Shown one piece after another: positions 1-10,936 of a DNA stretch of 64,000 nucleotides. The stretch lies in assembly GCA_029641185.1 (NCBI GenBank), contig JAPWGK010000012.1:682001-746000 (forward strand), given 5' to 3'. The notes beneath the pieces were generated by a model. That model searched no databases, was not told the origin of the DNA, and was given only the letters and a program-made list of their open reading frames with translations. The DNA comes from Pseudofabraea citricarpa. Taxonomy: Eukaryota > Ascomycota > Leotiomycetes > Helotiales > Dermateaceae. The stretch's first letter is position 1, and every line of letters starts with the position of its first letter. The position numbers were made by a program, and so were the translations under genes.

Positions 1-285
1 ATCTGCCTGTAACCTTGCCGAGCATTGGAACTCCTCGCTTATCATAGACACTTACAGTCGATTTTTTCATATCTTCTCCGACCAGCTAAGAACGGCACAC
101 GCTTCACGCAAACCAGCTATCTTAGTTTCAGTCTTGAAACAGATGGGATTTCCCGGACCAATAGAGGTTACGTGGGTATCAAAACAGTCGACTTAGTATG
201 CCTATAAAACCATCTCTAGAGCTCTGGATGTTCATCCATTTATGAATACCTTGGCGCAGAGCTAATTAATAATAGTGACTGAAAT
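1..285 (+). pseudogene. Possible C-terminal remnant of a HET-domain protein
   Basis: A 60-residue frame (25-207) ends with NRGYVGIKTVDLVCL. This resembles the late segment of fungal heterokaryon-incompatibility (HET) proteins, where a G-Y-V/M-G-L/I block precedes a G-D-x-V-C-x-L block. A second frame just downstream (about 205-275) reads roughly S-R-A-L-D-V-H-P-F-M-N, similar to the family's V-H-G-x-M-x-G-E segment, but the frame is broken between them. HET proteins act in non-self recognition. No HET core is visible because the window starts here. This is pattern similarity only; it could be a chance frame beside the AT-rich block. Confidence 0.3.
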
Positions 286-299
286 TGGAATTATCATAG

Positions 300-960
300 C
301 CCTTCACTATATAAATTATGTCGCGACTAGTGTAACTGATTTGGAATAATAAAACATCCGAATAATTATATAAAGTATTAGTTATATTATTAAATTACTT
401 AGAGGTAAATTTATTATCTTAGAAGCTTTAAGCTTAATATTATTAAAATATTAATTTTGTATTTTAATACTAAATTTATTAATATAAGATAACTCTAAAT
501 CCTAGGCTATTTTATTTTAATACTTCTTTTATTAAAAGAATTTTTCTTTTTTAGTAATAAATTATTCTTTTACTTGGTTTTATACTATTAATCTAAGCTT
601 ATTATTATTAGACAATTAACTTATAAATACTTATTAGATACTCGTTTATACTAAGTTCTTAATTACTTATAAAATTATATTAAAAATAATTTATATAAGA
701 TAAGAATTAAAATTTTATATATAAAAGTAATAAAAATTATTAAATAATATATCTTATACTTTCTTACAAATCTTAGAATTATAATTATATTAGTTTTTAT
801 TATTTTTTATATTATATTCTCTAGGTAGTTTTTCTAGAATATTTTTTATTATAAAAATAAGAAATATTTTAAGAAATAATTTTATTTTAATTAATAACCT
901 AAAGCTTGTAAGTATTTAAGAAAGATAATATATATTTATTTTATAGTTCGATAATAAGAT
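300..960. other. AT-rich, RIP-like stretch with no recognisable gene
   Basis: Base composition falls sharply here and TpA steps dominate, as in the large block further on. I see no LTR ends, TIRs or coherent frame. It is probably an old transposon relic beside the dehydrogenase gene. Confidence 0.5.
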
Positions 961-1092
961 CTCTAGAAGTTTGATATCGAAACCCAAAGGCAAAGACCTA
1001 GTATCTCCGAATATATACAAAAGCAGCACATGTTGTAACTCAATTACTCTATCGACCTATCCAGTAAGCATGCATTATCTTACCAACATGCA

Positions 1093-1944
1093 TCAAGCCT
1101 TCATAATCCTCTCCACAACATCCAGCCCCGTCAACCTCTTCAACATCCCATCAAACAGCCCAAACGGCAACACACTAATCAACCTAACAACCCAAGCCTG
1201 CTCCCCCCTCCAGATAACCATCGGTGGCTTCTTTCCGAGCAGATCTTCCACTACCGCCTTTCCCCACTCTAGTGTCGGCATTCCTCCGTCCGCAAAGGAA
1301 TCCTGACTTAAAGCCTTCTCCACCGCTTCTCTTGCCGGGTAATAAACCGAGCTCTTGGGAAGGCTTGGTGGTTTTGCCTCTTTCTGATTTTTAATTAAGT
1401 TGGAGCGCACGACGCCGGTTTTGAGATCTACAACAGTTATGCCGAGAACGCCCAGCTCGAGGCGGAGGGTGTCGGATAACATAGCGATGGCGGCTTTGGA
1501 TGCGGTGTACACGCCTTGGAAGGGGAGTACGGCGACAGAGCCCACGGAAGACTGGTTTACGATCATAGCGCCTGAAGAGCTCTTCAATAGCAAGGGCAAG
1601 CAGGCCTGCACCATCTCAATGTAGCTCCAAACATTTAAATCGAACAACTTCTTTGCATCGTTGATATCGACATCGGCAACCGGCATGAGATATTCGGCGC
1701 CAGCATTGTTAACCAAGATATCGAGACGAGGCAGCTTGGACAAAGCGGCCTTGATAGATTCGGCGGAGAGGACGTCGAGAGTTACGGTCTCGATGCCAGC
1801 GGACGAACATTGCGTTAATTTGGCGGGATTGCGGGCTGTCGCGTAGACCTTTAAACCCGCGGCATGGAAGGCGAGGGCGAGGGAGGCACCGAGGCCGCCG
1901 TTGGAACAGCCGGTGATTAGAACTGTGCGCTGAAGAGGAGACAT
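1093..1944 (-). CDS. Short-chain dehydrogenase/reductase, AYR1-like (1-acyl-dihydroxyacetone-phosphate reductase family)
   Basis: Uninterrupted 283-residue frame with no intron. The Rossmann dinucleotide motif is TGCSNGGLG at residues 11-19, of the TGxxxGxG type. LVNNAG is at 77-82. The classical SDR catalytic set is visible: N104 (DLNVW), S132/S133 (NQSS), Y146 and K150 (YTASK). The TGCSxGGLG variant, the length and the GPxTxx-less C-terminal half fit the fungal AYR1 group. Yeast Ayr1 reduces 1-acyl-dihydroxyacetone phosphate with NADPH at the ER and lipid droplets for phosphatidic-acid synthesis. The C-terminal 40 residues are fairly hydrophobic, consistent with membrane or droplet contact. 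No in-frame stops are seen, although the AT-rich block starts about 130 bp beyond its 3' end. Family assignment is firm; substrate is inferred. Confidence 0.85.
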   Translation of the reverse strand: MSPLQRTVLITGCSNGGLGASLALAFHAAGLKVYATARNPAKLTQCSSAGIETVTLDVLSAESIKAALSKLPRLDILVNNAGAEYLMPVADVDINDAKKLFDLNVWSYIEMVQACLPLLLKSSSGAMIVNQSSVGSVAVLPFQGVYTASKAAIAMLSDTLRLELGVLGITVVDLKTGVVRSNLIKNQKEAKPPSLPKSSVYYPAREAVEKALSQDSFADGGMPTLEWGKAVVEDLLGKKPPMVIWRGEQAWVVRLISVLPFGLFDGMLKRLTGLDVVERIMKA

Positions 1945-2406
1945 GTTGATCTGATTTTGATTCTGATTTTGGCGTGATGGAGATGGAGATGGAGAGGGAG
2001 GAGGATGAGGCTGGTTTCCATAGCAGCTTGAAAGAGAAAGCGAGTAGATATATACGATGGGTGGTACAATATAAAACCACTAAAAAGGTCACTGACTAAC
2101 TGACTACCTGCTTGCTTAAACAACAACGGGCAAACTGATAACACGATGGAGGCATATCGTAGTTGGATGACCCGACTGATTACTCTGATTACCCGCTGCG
2201 GTCCAATGTTATGCCCGCAGGTCACGAGGCCAGGGTCACCTGGCTACTTCGGATTACCTGATGGGTGCAGTTCTACTACTGTTCGAGCTTCTCTACTCTG
2301 AAGTTTTATTGGAACGATTGCTGCTATATGACCACCAGAGTAGACTGTCTCTTGATCAACCCAAACTCACTCATCACTTACATCTTCGGTCACCCTGTAC
2401 CTAGGT
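1945..2406. other. Intergenic region between the dehydrogenase and the bZIP-ankyrin gene
   Basis: Normal base composition. It serves as the promoter side of the dehydrogenase (which starts at 1,944, minus) and the 3' side of the next gene (minus). A short GGAGATGGAGATGGAGAG stretch (about 1,978-2,000) is a GA-rich purine tract close to the dehydrogenase start. Minus-strand frames here are overlaps without family character. Confidence 0.4.
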
Positions 2407-3661
2407 CTATGTCTTCCTCGCCCTGTAATGTACATTAGCACCATATTGCAAAAGTACCTGCACGCCCGCCTCAAAGCCAGTGTCAATGGCCGTATGCAGC
2501 GGCGTCCTTCCATCACTATCATAACTATCCACCAACCTTTGATCCCGAGTACAATGATCTAATAGAATTTTCAATACCGCCTCATTTCTATGTATGACCG
2601 CCCAATGAAGCGCGGATCTATGCTGACTATCAACTTTGTCAATCTGCACACCACGTGAAAGTAGTAATGCGACGACATCTTCGTGGCCGCCAATTGCAGC
2701 GTGAATAAGGGGAGTGAGCCCGTCGCTGTCTGGTTCGTTGCAGTCGATCTTGTGTTGCAGTAGGACACGCACAATTCGCTCGTGGCCTTTTTGAGCCGCG
2801 ATGTGGAGAGGAGAGAGCCAGCCCGAGTTGCCATGTTTCCCCCCCCCTCGGTTTGTTGAGCTGGAGCTGGATGGACTTGTGGGTGTGGGAATGCCTGCAA
2901 CATCGAGATTTCCGGGCAGGCTTTCATGGCTATTGTTGTTATCACTCCCGCCGTTTAAAGAAGCAGTAGTCTTTGGGGAAGAAGCTCTCTCCAGCCCACC
3001 GCCACCATAGAGAATGTGTTCGTTTGACGCGGCCTGAGATCGGTCCACCGATGGGATAGAAGGGGGATTTGAAGATATCGAGTCTAGCTCTGACGCAGAT
3101 AGATCCAGGTTATTCATGCTCACAAAACTCTGTATTCCTAGAAGTCCGTTGTTGCGGCCATGTAAACAATCAACGCCAAAACCATACGGCGTGTTAGAAA
3201 ATTCAAATGCTGTGCTCGTGGTGGTACCTGCGTTAGGCAGGCTGGAAGACGACGTGGTAACTTCAGCTGAACCAGGATTTGTAGGCAATATGCTTGAGTC
3301 CTGCTGAAGATGGACTTTTAGATCGGATGAATCTTGTGGGTGTAAGGCATGGGTGTGGGTGATCTGGGGTTGTTCTGCTGTAGTGGCACCACCAGTAGTC
3401 TTCTGCTGGCTCTGTCTTTCTGGATAGTAGGGCAAACAGGTTAGTTATTGGACCAACCGCAAGATCAGGCAGAGAAGATGGTAGTTCCATGATTTCGAGA
3501 ACATCGGACAGAAGGTCAAGGAAAGGCGAGCGCCGCCATGCGAAGAGAGAGGAAGAAATGGAAATCTGCAGGTATGACTGACGACGGAACCTGCGCTGAG
3601 CCATGCGATTCTGCGCACGACGATGCTCGAGCGTATTACTATTTTCCTTTCTTAACTTCAT
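2407..3661 (-). CDS. bZIP transcription factor with C-terminal ankyrin repeats
   Basis: Two overlapping minus-strand frames appear to be exons of one gene. The upstream frame (3,661-3,263) opens with a bZIP basic region, EHRRAQNRMAQRRFRR, with the signature N-x-x-A-Q-x-x-F-R. The downstream frame (3,435-2,407) has a low-complexity Ser/Thr/Asn/Gly-rich linker, then about four ankyrin repeats in the last 140 residues, with clear cores such as LSPLHIAAQKGH, LTPLIHAA, SALHWAV and RTPLHTA. This bZIP-plus-ankyrin layout is known in filamentous ascomycetes, where the basic region binds AP-1-like DNA sites in the nucleus. The leucine zipper is not obvious. An intron must join the frames somewhere in about 3,410-3,600; an acceptor at CTATCCAG (about 3,424) gives an in-frame join, but I could not fix the donor. 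The true start may lie upstream of 3,661. Confidence 0.7.
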
Positions 3662-3950
3662 TTTTCTGTTAATCAGCCGTTTCCTAGTTCAACCTTGTTG
3701 AGAAGAGGTGTTATCGCAAATGTAATCATAGAAAATAAAATAAAATGGTAAATATTACTTGCGAATATCAGGTGCCTCGTGTCATGTGATATCCAGACGA
3801 GCCTTGGTATAATACGTAGTATAAAACTTAGGCTCTGGTACGAGTATATATCATAACCCTTATGTTTTATTTTGATTCTTTGATTCTTTGATTATTTAAT
3901 TTGCAATAGGTAAGTTATATAATACTAGAAATTTTATAAATATTTTATAG
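3662..3950. other. Intergenic, partly AT-rich stretch
   Basis: Sequence upstream of the bZIP-ankyrin gene. It includes a TTTGATTC tandem repeat near 3,870-3,895 and a short AT-rich tract. No gene is seen. Confidence 0.35.
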
Positions 3951-4100
3951 GTGAGGAGGATCTCCAACTCAATGCCAATTTGTAGGCCTTGGAAAGCCAT
4001 ATTGTCCGTAAGAGTGTGGGTGGAGAGGTTGATGGTTGCGAATGGTAAATCAGAAGCGAGAAGAGTATGGAAGACCTATATGTACATGTTTAGCCTTTGT
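3951..4100 (-). pseudogene. Possible exon-sized fragment of an amidoligase-like gene
   Basis: On the minus strand a stretch of roughly 40 codons reads through without stops and contains LQIGIELEILL. This resembles the I-G-I-E-L-E start of fungal putative amidoligase enzymes (G-I-E-L-E-F/I). It ends at AT-rich DNA on the low-coordinate side and nothing further of the family is visible. It may be a relic left by an AT-rich insertion, or chance. The plus-strand 72-codon frame over the same bases has no family character. Confidence 0.22.
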
Positions 4101-4478
4101 CCTCAATCAAGTATCTTTCTTGAACCTTCGCACCTCTTCTACCTAGGCCAGAACCCTATCAAATACTGACAATCAATGCGGAATGAATATGTGCCCTCAT
4201 CGCCTAGAGCCGTTGAAAGGAGAGGGTCACGTAATTTTCGCCTGTCGCCTGGATATGCACATTTGGTGCCGTGCCAATTGCTCCTCTCGCACTGATTTGC
4301 ATAGATCTAAGTACTTAAATCAATATGAAAGTGAGTGCTTGCCCTTATGTTTATAGTGATAATAGGGGTCACGTGTGACATGGTTGCTGCCTAGCCACAT
4401 TAGGCGCTCCATATTATAGTCTCCTCTTTTGATACTAACCACAACTATATTTTGTTTCGCCAGCTAAACGTCCACATC
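4101..4478. promoter_or_regulatory. Upstream region of the AIG2-like gene
   Basis: Normal-composition sequence between the possible fragment and the start codon at 4,479. No coding frame is supported. A CACGTG core occurs at about 4,370-4,375, roughly 105 bp upstream of the start; this is an E-box-like bHLH/bZIP site by sequence only. The tract just before the ATG is CT/CA-rich, as in many fungal leaders. Confidence 0.35.
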
Positions 4479-4991
4479 ATGGATTCTTTCAACAACGAGA
4501 ACAAGAAGCCAGCCACAAACAAAGAGCTATCCCTTATCGACCGTAAATTTTCTAAAGGAGAAGCTTTCGTGCCACCCTTAGATCGCGACAACTTCGTTGG
4601 CTTCCGCCCACACCACATCTTCCTCTACGGCACTCTTATGGATCCTATACAGCTTCGGAAGGTGCTTCGACTCGAGAACACACCTACTCTTGAACCCGCT
4701 AGTATTGTAGGTTGGAAGGTGATGCTATGGGGCCAGTATCCTGCTTTGGTCTTTAAGCCTGGTAACGTCATTCACGGAATGGCCTACAAGGTGCAGAAAG
4801 AGTCACATATGGAGTATCTGGAGTATTATGAGACCGAGATCTACAAGGTGAAGGGATGCAATATCAAGTTGGGTAACGGAACAGAGGTCCCAGGGGAGAC
4901 TTTCATTTATAATGGGGATAAGAATCTGTTAAAGGAGGGCACTTTCGACTTGAAGGATCAGCAGATGGGGCAGCTTGAGAAGGAATTATAG
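4479..4991 (+). CDS. AIG2-like / gamma-glutamylcyclotransferase-fold protein
   Basis: A 170-residue frame starting at the ATG of MDSFNNEN. The open frame extends upstream to 4,452 but without an ATG, so 4,479 is chosen. HHIFLYGTLMDP at about 45-56 carries the substrate-binding YGTL motif of the AIG2-like/GGCT fold. Later, VIHGMAYKV and YLEYYETEIYKVKGC match the family's glycine-containing strand and the acidic catalytic region (Glu in YETE). Length is usual for fungal AIG2-like proteins, which are cytosolic and predicted to form pyroglutamate from gamma-glutamyl compounds. Many fungal members are uncharacterised, so the reaction is family inference. The gene has no RIP stops and sits between two mutated regions. 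Confidence 0.75.
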   Translation: MDSFNNENKKPATNKELSLIDRKFSKGEAFVPPLDRDNFVGFRPHHIFLYGTLMDPIQLRKVLRLENTPTLEPASIVGWKVMLWGQYPALVFKPGNVIHGMAYKVQKESHMEYLEYYETEIYKVKGCNIKLGNGTEVPGETFIYNGDKNLLKEGTFDLKDQQMGQLEKEL

Positions 4992-5186
4992 AGAAGGGAT
5001 AGTTAGGGGAGTCAAATCAAATCATGCGCCCGATGTCAGCAGCCGTAAAGCTCCCTGTGTAATAGTGCTTCTACCACCTATCGGTCAGCTGGCAAGCGCG
5101 TTATTATAATAACCGTCGGTTCGCTTAGGTTCCCTCCTTTGTTATTATAATTTAGTTCTAAAAGTCTTTGTGCACACCCTGCTTGT

Positions 5187-5955
5187 TAGAAGGTTAGCGG
5201 TACGTTGTAATCACGTGATATGATATATTCGAATAAGTAATTTAAGTTATTAATAATTTTATTATTTAAGAGATAAAATTATTATTATATAAATAATATT
5301 TAATAACTTATTATAACTTAAATTATATTTTAGGTATTATATAAGTTATATTACTTATATAATTACTTAGTATTAATTATTTAGTATAAAATTATATTTT
5401 TTTTAAATTAATCTTTTTTTTTAATTAATTTATAATTAATAATTATATAATTATTAATTAATATTTATATAATATTAATTCTTATTAAATATAAGATATA
5501 ATTATAATTAAAAATATAATAAAATTATATAATACTTTAATATATTATATATTTTAATAAGTATTAAATATAACTTATAAATTTAAGTAAAATATAAAAA
5601 TATATTATATATATAATATATAATAATTATATATTTTCAGATACTTAGTAAATTCTTTATATTATAAATTTATTAAATAAGAATTAAAGATTTTATTATA
5701 TAATTAAAACTATAAAAACTACTAGTTTAATTATTATTAAAATATATAATAATTATATATTAAAGTTTATTTTTTATATATATATTAAGTTTTATATAAT
5801 TTACTTATAATAAATTTCTTTTTTAGGAAATTATTATTATTTACTTAGTTATAAGAATTATTATAAATTATTTATATAAGAATAATTTTATCTCTTAAAT
5901 ATTTATTTAAATATATATACTTACGTAATAATTAATACGCTTTACTAACTTTTTA
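5187..5955. mobile_element. TIR element D, short copy (765 bp, TA target site)
   Basis: Left end GAAGGTTAGCGGTACG (from 5,189) and right end ACTAACTTTTT (to 5,953) are imperfect inverted repeats flanked by TA on both sides (5,187-5,188 and 5,954-5,955). Inside the ends both arms share a TATATTCGAATA-like and a TTATTTAAGAGATAAA-like block. The middle is the reverse complement, with RIP differences, of the segment 56,570-56,990 in the larger copy at 56,255-58,621. No transposase frame is visible, so this is a MITE-like non-autonomous element. TA duplication fits Tc1/mariner/pogo-type mobility, which is inferred. The right half is strongly RIPed. Confidence 0.65.
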
Positions 5956-7290
5956 TAAGTTATAAGCTTAATACTTATAAATTAATTATATTTTACTTAA
6001 TATATATTATATATATTTAATATTTACTAATTAAAATATTAATAAAAAAGATTATTATTTTTAAACTAAAAGAAATAATAAATTATAAAATATAAGTAAT
6101 ATAAATAAAAATATATTTTCTTAAAAAAATATTAAAAGATATTATTAAAAATATTAATATTAATATTAATATTAATAATAAAGTTATTATTAATATTATT
6201 TTAATAATTAAAAATAAACTTTTATTATAAATTTAAAATCTTAATAATACTAAGGAAATATAAGATTCTTTAAAAAACTTATATAATTTATATAATTTTT
6301 TATTTAAATTTCTTATATATAAGGAATTTTTTAATATTATATTAATTAAATATTCTTTTATAAAAGAATATTTAAATAAAGTTAAATAATTAATTAATTA
6401 ATTAAAATCTAAGAAAATAAAATTACTAAAATAAATAATTATTATATAAGTTTTAAATAATCTTATAAATAATTATAATAAATTCGTATTATATATTATC
6501 TAATTATTATATAATAATAATAAGTTATATAAAATAAAAGATTTATTTTCTTATTTATTTAATAAATTAAAATATTAAGAAATAAAAGATAATAATACTA
6601 AAATATTATATATAAATAATAATATTTTAAAATTAACTTATAAAAGAAAGAAATTATATATTATTATAAAAGATAAATATTATAAATATTATAAATAAAA
6701 TATATATTTTACTAAAAATTATTTTTATTTATTTCCTAAAAAAAATACTAAAATTTTAGAAACCTAAGAATTTACCTAAAAAGTTAAATTTAAAAGAAAA
6801 TTTAAATTAATTAAATTATAAAAAATCAAACCTTAAAAAAAGAAAAGAAAATATTAATATTTTATATAATAAAATAAATCTTAATTTAATTAAAAATATT
6901 ATTATAATAAATTTAGATATAAATTATAAAAATTTAAATATTAAAATAAAAGTATTTATTATAATTTATTTAAATAATAATATAACTAATTATAATATAA
7001 AATATATAAATCGTTTTATATTAAATATAAAAGTAATATAATATATAATTAATAATAAAAATATTTTTTATAAATTAGATAATTATAATAAATTAGTAAA
7101 TTAAAGAAAAGTAAAATAAATAAAAGTATTAAGAATAAATAATATATATATTACTTTTAAAAATATTAATAAAAGATTTATATTAAAAGATTATTTATAT
7201 ATACTAAAAATAAATATTAATTTAATTAGTTAAATATAATTAAAAGATTATTATAATATATTTACTAATAAAAATATTATTATTAAAAAT
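5956..7290 (+). pseudogene. Copia-type gag-protease relic, heavily RIPed
   Basis: One plus-strand frame stays coherent if TAA/TAG are read through. It shows a K-Y-Y-K-Y-Y-K segment followed by N-Y-F-Y-L-F-P near 6,670-6,740, as expected of a zinc-knuckle region whose Cys and His codons became Tyr. Then comes a lysine-rich tail, and finally near 7,170-7,280 RLFIYTKNKYQFN-like residues. These match the Copia pattern L-Y-I-P-x-L-x-x-N-L-(I/V)-S just after the protease. The relic is cut at 7,291 by a family A LTR. It is not obviously the same family as A, B or C. Only the family type is supported; boundaries are approximate. Confidence 0.45.
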
Positions 7291-8124
7291 TATTAGATAT
7301 TATTATATTATATAATATTATACTTTTATATAAACTTATATAATTTAAGGTTTTTATAATTTTAAGAATAAAAAATAACTAAATTAATTTTTCTTAACTT
7401 AATTATATAATCTTCCTAAAAAGAAAAAATCTTATTTTATATAATTTTTTATAAGGATTTTAAATTAAGAATAAATTTCCTAATTAGGATTAGTTTAATA
7501 AAATAATCTTAGTTTTTAGTTATATATATAATTTTTTAATAAAATTTACTTAAATTATATAATATTAAACTTAATTTATATTTCTTATAATTTCTAGTAT
7601 ATTCGATTATAAATTAACTAATTATAAATTAATATTAATTTATAATAAATACTTATAAATATTATATTAATTTATAATTAATATTATTAATATAATATAT
7701 AATATTAAATATATTAGAATTAAATAATTATATATATAATAAGATAATTATTCCTAAGTTATAAAAAACTAATATATATATAATTTATTTAATATATTTT
7801 ATTATATTAGTTACTTTTTAATTATTTACTAAGTTTATTATATAATAAGTTTCGTTTAATATTATATATATTATTAGTATTTATATATTTGTTAGGAGGA
7901 TTATATACTTTCTATTCGTATCTCTTAAGTCACGTGTATTCGGTTGGGTCTTAGCACTTCGTACGGATAGCGTGTTATTTGCAGGTTAACGTATTCGTAG
8001 ATAAATCAACTAATTAATCAACTAAGTATTAATATATATTTGTAATTACACATGTGTTATTTATATATACATATAGCTATAAGACAGTTATACTAATAAT
8101 ATTAATATTATATATATTCTTATA
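7291..8124 (+). repeat. Family A Copia 5' LTR, interrupted by a family B solo LTR
   Basis: The sequence from TATTAGATATTATT (TG to TA at the first dinucleotide) follows the family A LTR at 19,348-19,964 along its length. Without the 209-bp insertion and its 5-bp duplication it is about 620 bp, against 617 bp for the better copies. Many C to T and G to A differences show it is much more mutated than the copy at 19.3 kb. Confidence 0.8.
7885..8103 (+). mobile_element. Solo LTR of Copia family B with 5-bp TSD (ATATT)
   Basis: A 209-bp unit (7,890-8,098) begins TGTTAGGAGG and ends TTATACTAATA, so its ends are TGTTAG/CTAACA inverted with one RIP-type change. ATATT flanks it on both sides (7,885-7,889 and 8,099-8,103), and removing unit plus one ATATT restores the family A LTR sequence exactly at that point. 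The same unit forms the two LTRs of element B at 15,778 and 42,698. This copy keeps more G and C (CACGTG, GGTTGGG, CGGATAGCG) than those, so it is probably younger or less RIPed. It arose by recombination between two LTRs, or inserted and later lost the internal part. Confidence 0.88.
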
Positions 8125-8400
8125 AGTTATAAGCTTAGTTTTATAATCAAATACGTAATTTATTTACTAACTTTAAAGCCTTATATATTAGGTTATATAT
8201 ATTCTCGAAATAATATTTTAATATATTCTTATCTTTTTTATTATTAATATATTAAAACTTATAACTTACGTTCTTATAACTAGCTTATAATAACTAGGGA
8301 TAATACTTTTACGATTACGTAATCTTATAATAAGTAGTATTATTATCTTTATATACTAAGGTATCTAGCTAGTAATTACCCTAGTTTTATATAAAGTAAG
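8125..8400 (+). pseudogene. Truncated family A Copia leader
   Basis: Sequence directly after the LTR aligns with the untranslated leader of the complete family A element (19,965-20,270), including the ACTAGGGATAATACT block and CCCTAGTTTTATATAAAG. Similarity stops near 8,400, so the rest of this copy is missing. Confidence 0.65.
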
Positions 8401-8855
8401 TATATACGTGATTAATTACTTCTTATATATAAAGTTATTTAGACTTCTTATTTATTTATATTTAAAAAGAGTTTATATTAAGAATTTATATTTTTATAAA
8501 AAGAATATAATAAAACTATAAATTACTAAAGGACAATTATACAGGAATTATGATCCTATATTAAATACCCTGTATTAGGCTTAGGTAAAAAATAAATAAT
8601 TATTCAAACTCAAAGTACTAAACCTTTCTAATACCGGGCACTCATCAGCACTTGGGGTTCAAGCCACGACCTTCAGCAATCCCCATCCCTTGCATAGTGC
8701 CTGTGCGCCTAGACTTCGATTAGACAGTACTTACTGGTATATACTATGTCACATGGTAGATGCAACGTTGCTGGATAGGTATCCGTAACCCATATGACCT
8801 TCCGATTATTTTGCAAGCTCCTTTACTTCCAACCCTCACGCTGACGCTCGATTAA
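8401..8855. other. Boundary between RIPed block and normal DNA; no gene seen
   Basis: AT-rich to about 8,545, then normal composition. No frame or RNA gene is supported. Confidence 0.4.
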
Positions 8856-10693
8856 ATGGAGCTGAGTTTAGTAGTGGTCGATATAATTTGGCGGCCAAGC
8901 TACGTTTTCAAACATCAGCGTTTGGAACATCATTTCGTATTATCATCGGCCGAATGGTGCAGCTCCCAACTTAATCCAAAGAACCGCGTTGATAACCTGG
9001 ATATTGTACTTCACGATAGCGGATCGATGGAGCAATAGCTTGTGGAACCCAGTATTTTGCAGTACCACTTTAATTACTGCCCAATCTAGCCCCTCTTCGC
9101 GTGGATATCTTTCTCCCTGACCAGAGGGAGTATCCTATTACTCTATATCGCACCCTAAATATGAGTCGGGCGGTTCTATTGAGGTACCCCGAGTCTATTG
9201 CCAAGTTGGAAATAAGTTATTATTTGTGCCGAGCTCTTGATACCTACTCCGCCCGATATCCGGACCTTCTCAAGCAGTATCAACAGCTCCCTTTTGGATC
9301 GCGGCTTATATTCGAGAATATAGCCGCAGATATAGAAGATATAAGTGTATCGATAGTTCCGGCTCATGATTTAGAAAGGAGGTCTCGATCTTTGAAATAT
9401 CTCCAAGAGCTCTGGGCTCAAGACATTTCCAAAGATGCGTGGCCACCAGTCCTCGACTTGAATGAACTTCGCTTCGTTCGACAGCTCCACGATATAGTCA
9501 GCGTAGTTTCTTTAGCCACCCAAGATCCAGCCTCAACAATCATTTTCAAGTCATCTACTCAAACCTTCGAGTATCTTTATCACGAGCTGAGGTTTCTGTT
9601 GACAAACCCCCCTCATCCGAACGTCATGTCTCGACCACTTCATATCATCACGAAGAAATGTCTATTTGGAGCCAAAAGGGGCGTTATTGGGTTCACCATC
9701 CCGTACTACCCCCAAGGCTTAATCCGAGATATTCTGCCTAGACTCGTGCAGAACGGCACGCTCTCGGTATCCCAAAAGTTAAAGTAGTGTCAGGAAATCA
9801 CATCCGCATTAATATATCTCAAAGAGCAAGCTGGGACCTTTTTCTCAGATCTACGTCCCGACAACGTTTTACTATCGTCATCATCAAGTGCGGAAAGCGA
9901 TTATCAGTTGGCACATGATGTCAACGTATCAGTGATCCTTTGTGATTTCGAGTAACGAGGCAATTGGCACGAATAATATTCTCCGGAAGTTCTCTATCGT
10001 CAGTATATCGAGAATCTTCGCTCCAACAAAACGATCCGTCCAGGCGATCGCTGGTATAACCTTGTCGAGCTCTACTCACGCAAATCCGGACAGACTAGAA
10101 TCAAGATACTAGGCACCAACACCTCGATCGAAGACTTTGTACAAGCAAAAAACTAAGCCTGGTTCTCCTTAACTCCAGAAAGTCAGGAGAAAGCTCAAGT
10201 ATACTCCCTCGGTCTTTTTATCTATTCTGTATTCGAAGGGCTGAGTAACGTTCGGAAGAGTCTCGCAAACTCTTACATTTTCGATTCGGACTTGCAATTC
10301 CCGGAGATGAGAGAAACTCCGTCTCGGATACGACAGCTCATCAGGCATTGCACGATCGATGCCCCAGAATAGCAAGATACCTCAGGAAATCCGGATCTGT
10401 CCACGAGCGCATCCATGCCACTCCCTCCACGGGCTAGAAGAGTCATAAGAGCAGGTAATAAGCTCTACCCTGAAGGCTGGGCAGACCTCGATGCGAGTGG
10501 AGAGGATGTAGCAAGCGCTGTTCGCCAAACAGCCATAGAGTGGTAGACAACTGAGCTCGAGCGAGCGAGTACATTTGCGAAAAGTGAGGAATGGCAGAGT
10601 AGCAATTTTGGCAAAGACAGACCAACTTTAAGAGAAGTGCTGGAACAGCTCGAGTCCTTCGAAAAATCGAGCAATCACGTTAAGACTGGCTGA
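8856..10693 (+). pseudogene. Protein-kinase-like pseudogene with six in-frame TAA/TAG codons
   Basis: From about 9,074 to the TGA at 10,691-10,693 one frame continues without frameshift but holds stops at 9,785, 9,953, 9,974, 10,154, 10,370 and 10,544. All are TAA or TAG, which C-to-T or G-to-A changes of CAA, CAG or TGG would give. Kinase features: SDLRPDNVLL (catalytic loop, like HxDLKPxN), VILCDFE (DFG-like with Glu for Gly), SPEVLYRQY (APE-like) and EKAQVYSLGLFIYSVFE (helix F, D-x-W-S-L-G type). The N-terminal half is helical without clear motifs. This resembles fungal HET-S/prion-region-associated kinase-like proteins, an inference. A 60-codon ATG frame at 8,856-9,038 may be the first exon; the join is unclear. 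Confidence 0.65.
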
Positions 10694-10936
10694 AGGCAAA
10701 CCCCAGGGCACGTATCCCCCGTTATAAGACGTGCTCTCGTCGGGTGGCGATTTCGTATGGGAAGATATCTGGATCTTATAATTTGTGAAGTCACTCCGAG
10801 TTCATTAGGCATAGATTATGGCCAGAATAGGCCTTTGAAGATTCTGTCAAACATGAATGAAATTTCAACTTTCTGGCTCAATTCAAAGAGCCGAACAAAC
10901 TTGCAAACTCAAACGAGGCTGTTACTCCCCAAAGTT

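Noticed and set aside
971..1846. Plus-strand frames inside the dehydrogenase gene
   Set aside because: Antisense shadows of a clear SDR gene.
8650..8670. GGTTCAAGCC, like the T-arm (B box) of a tRNA gene
   Set aside because: No matching D-arm, anticodon arm or acceptor stem around it.
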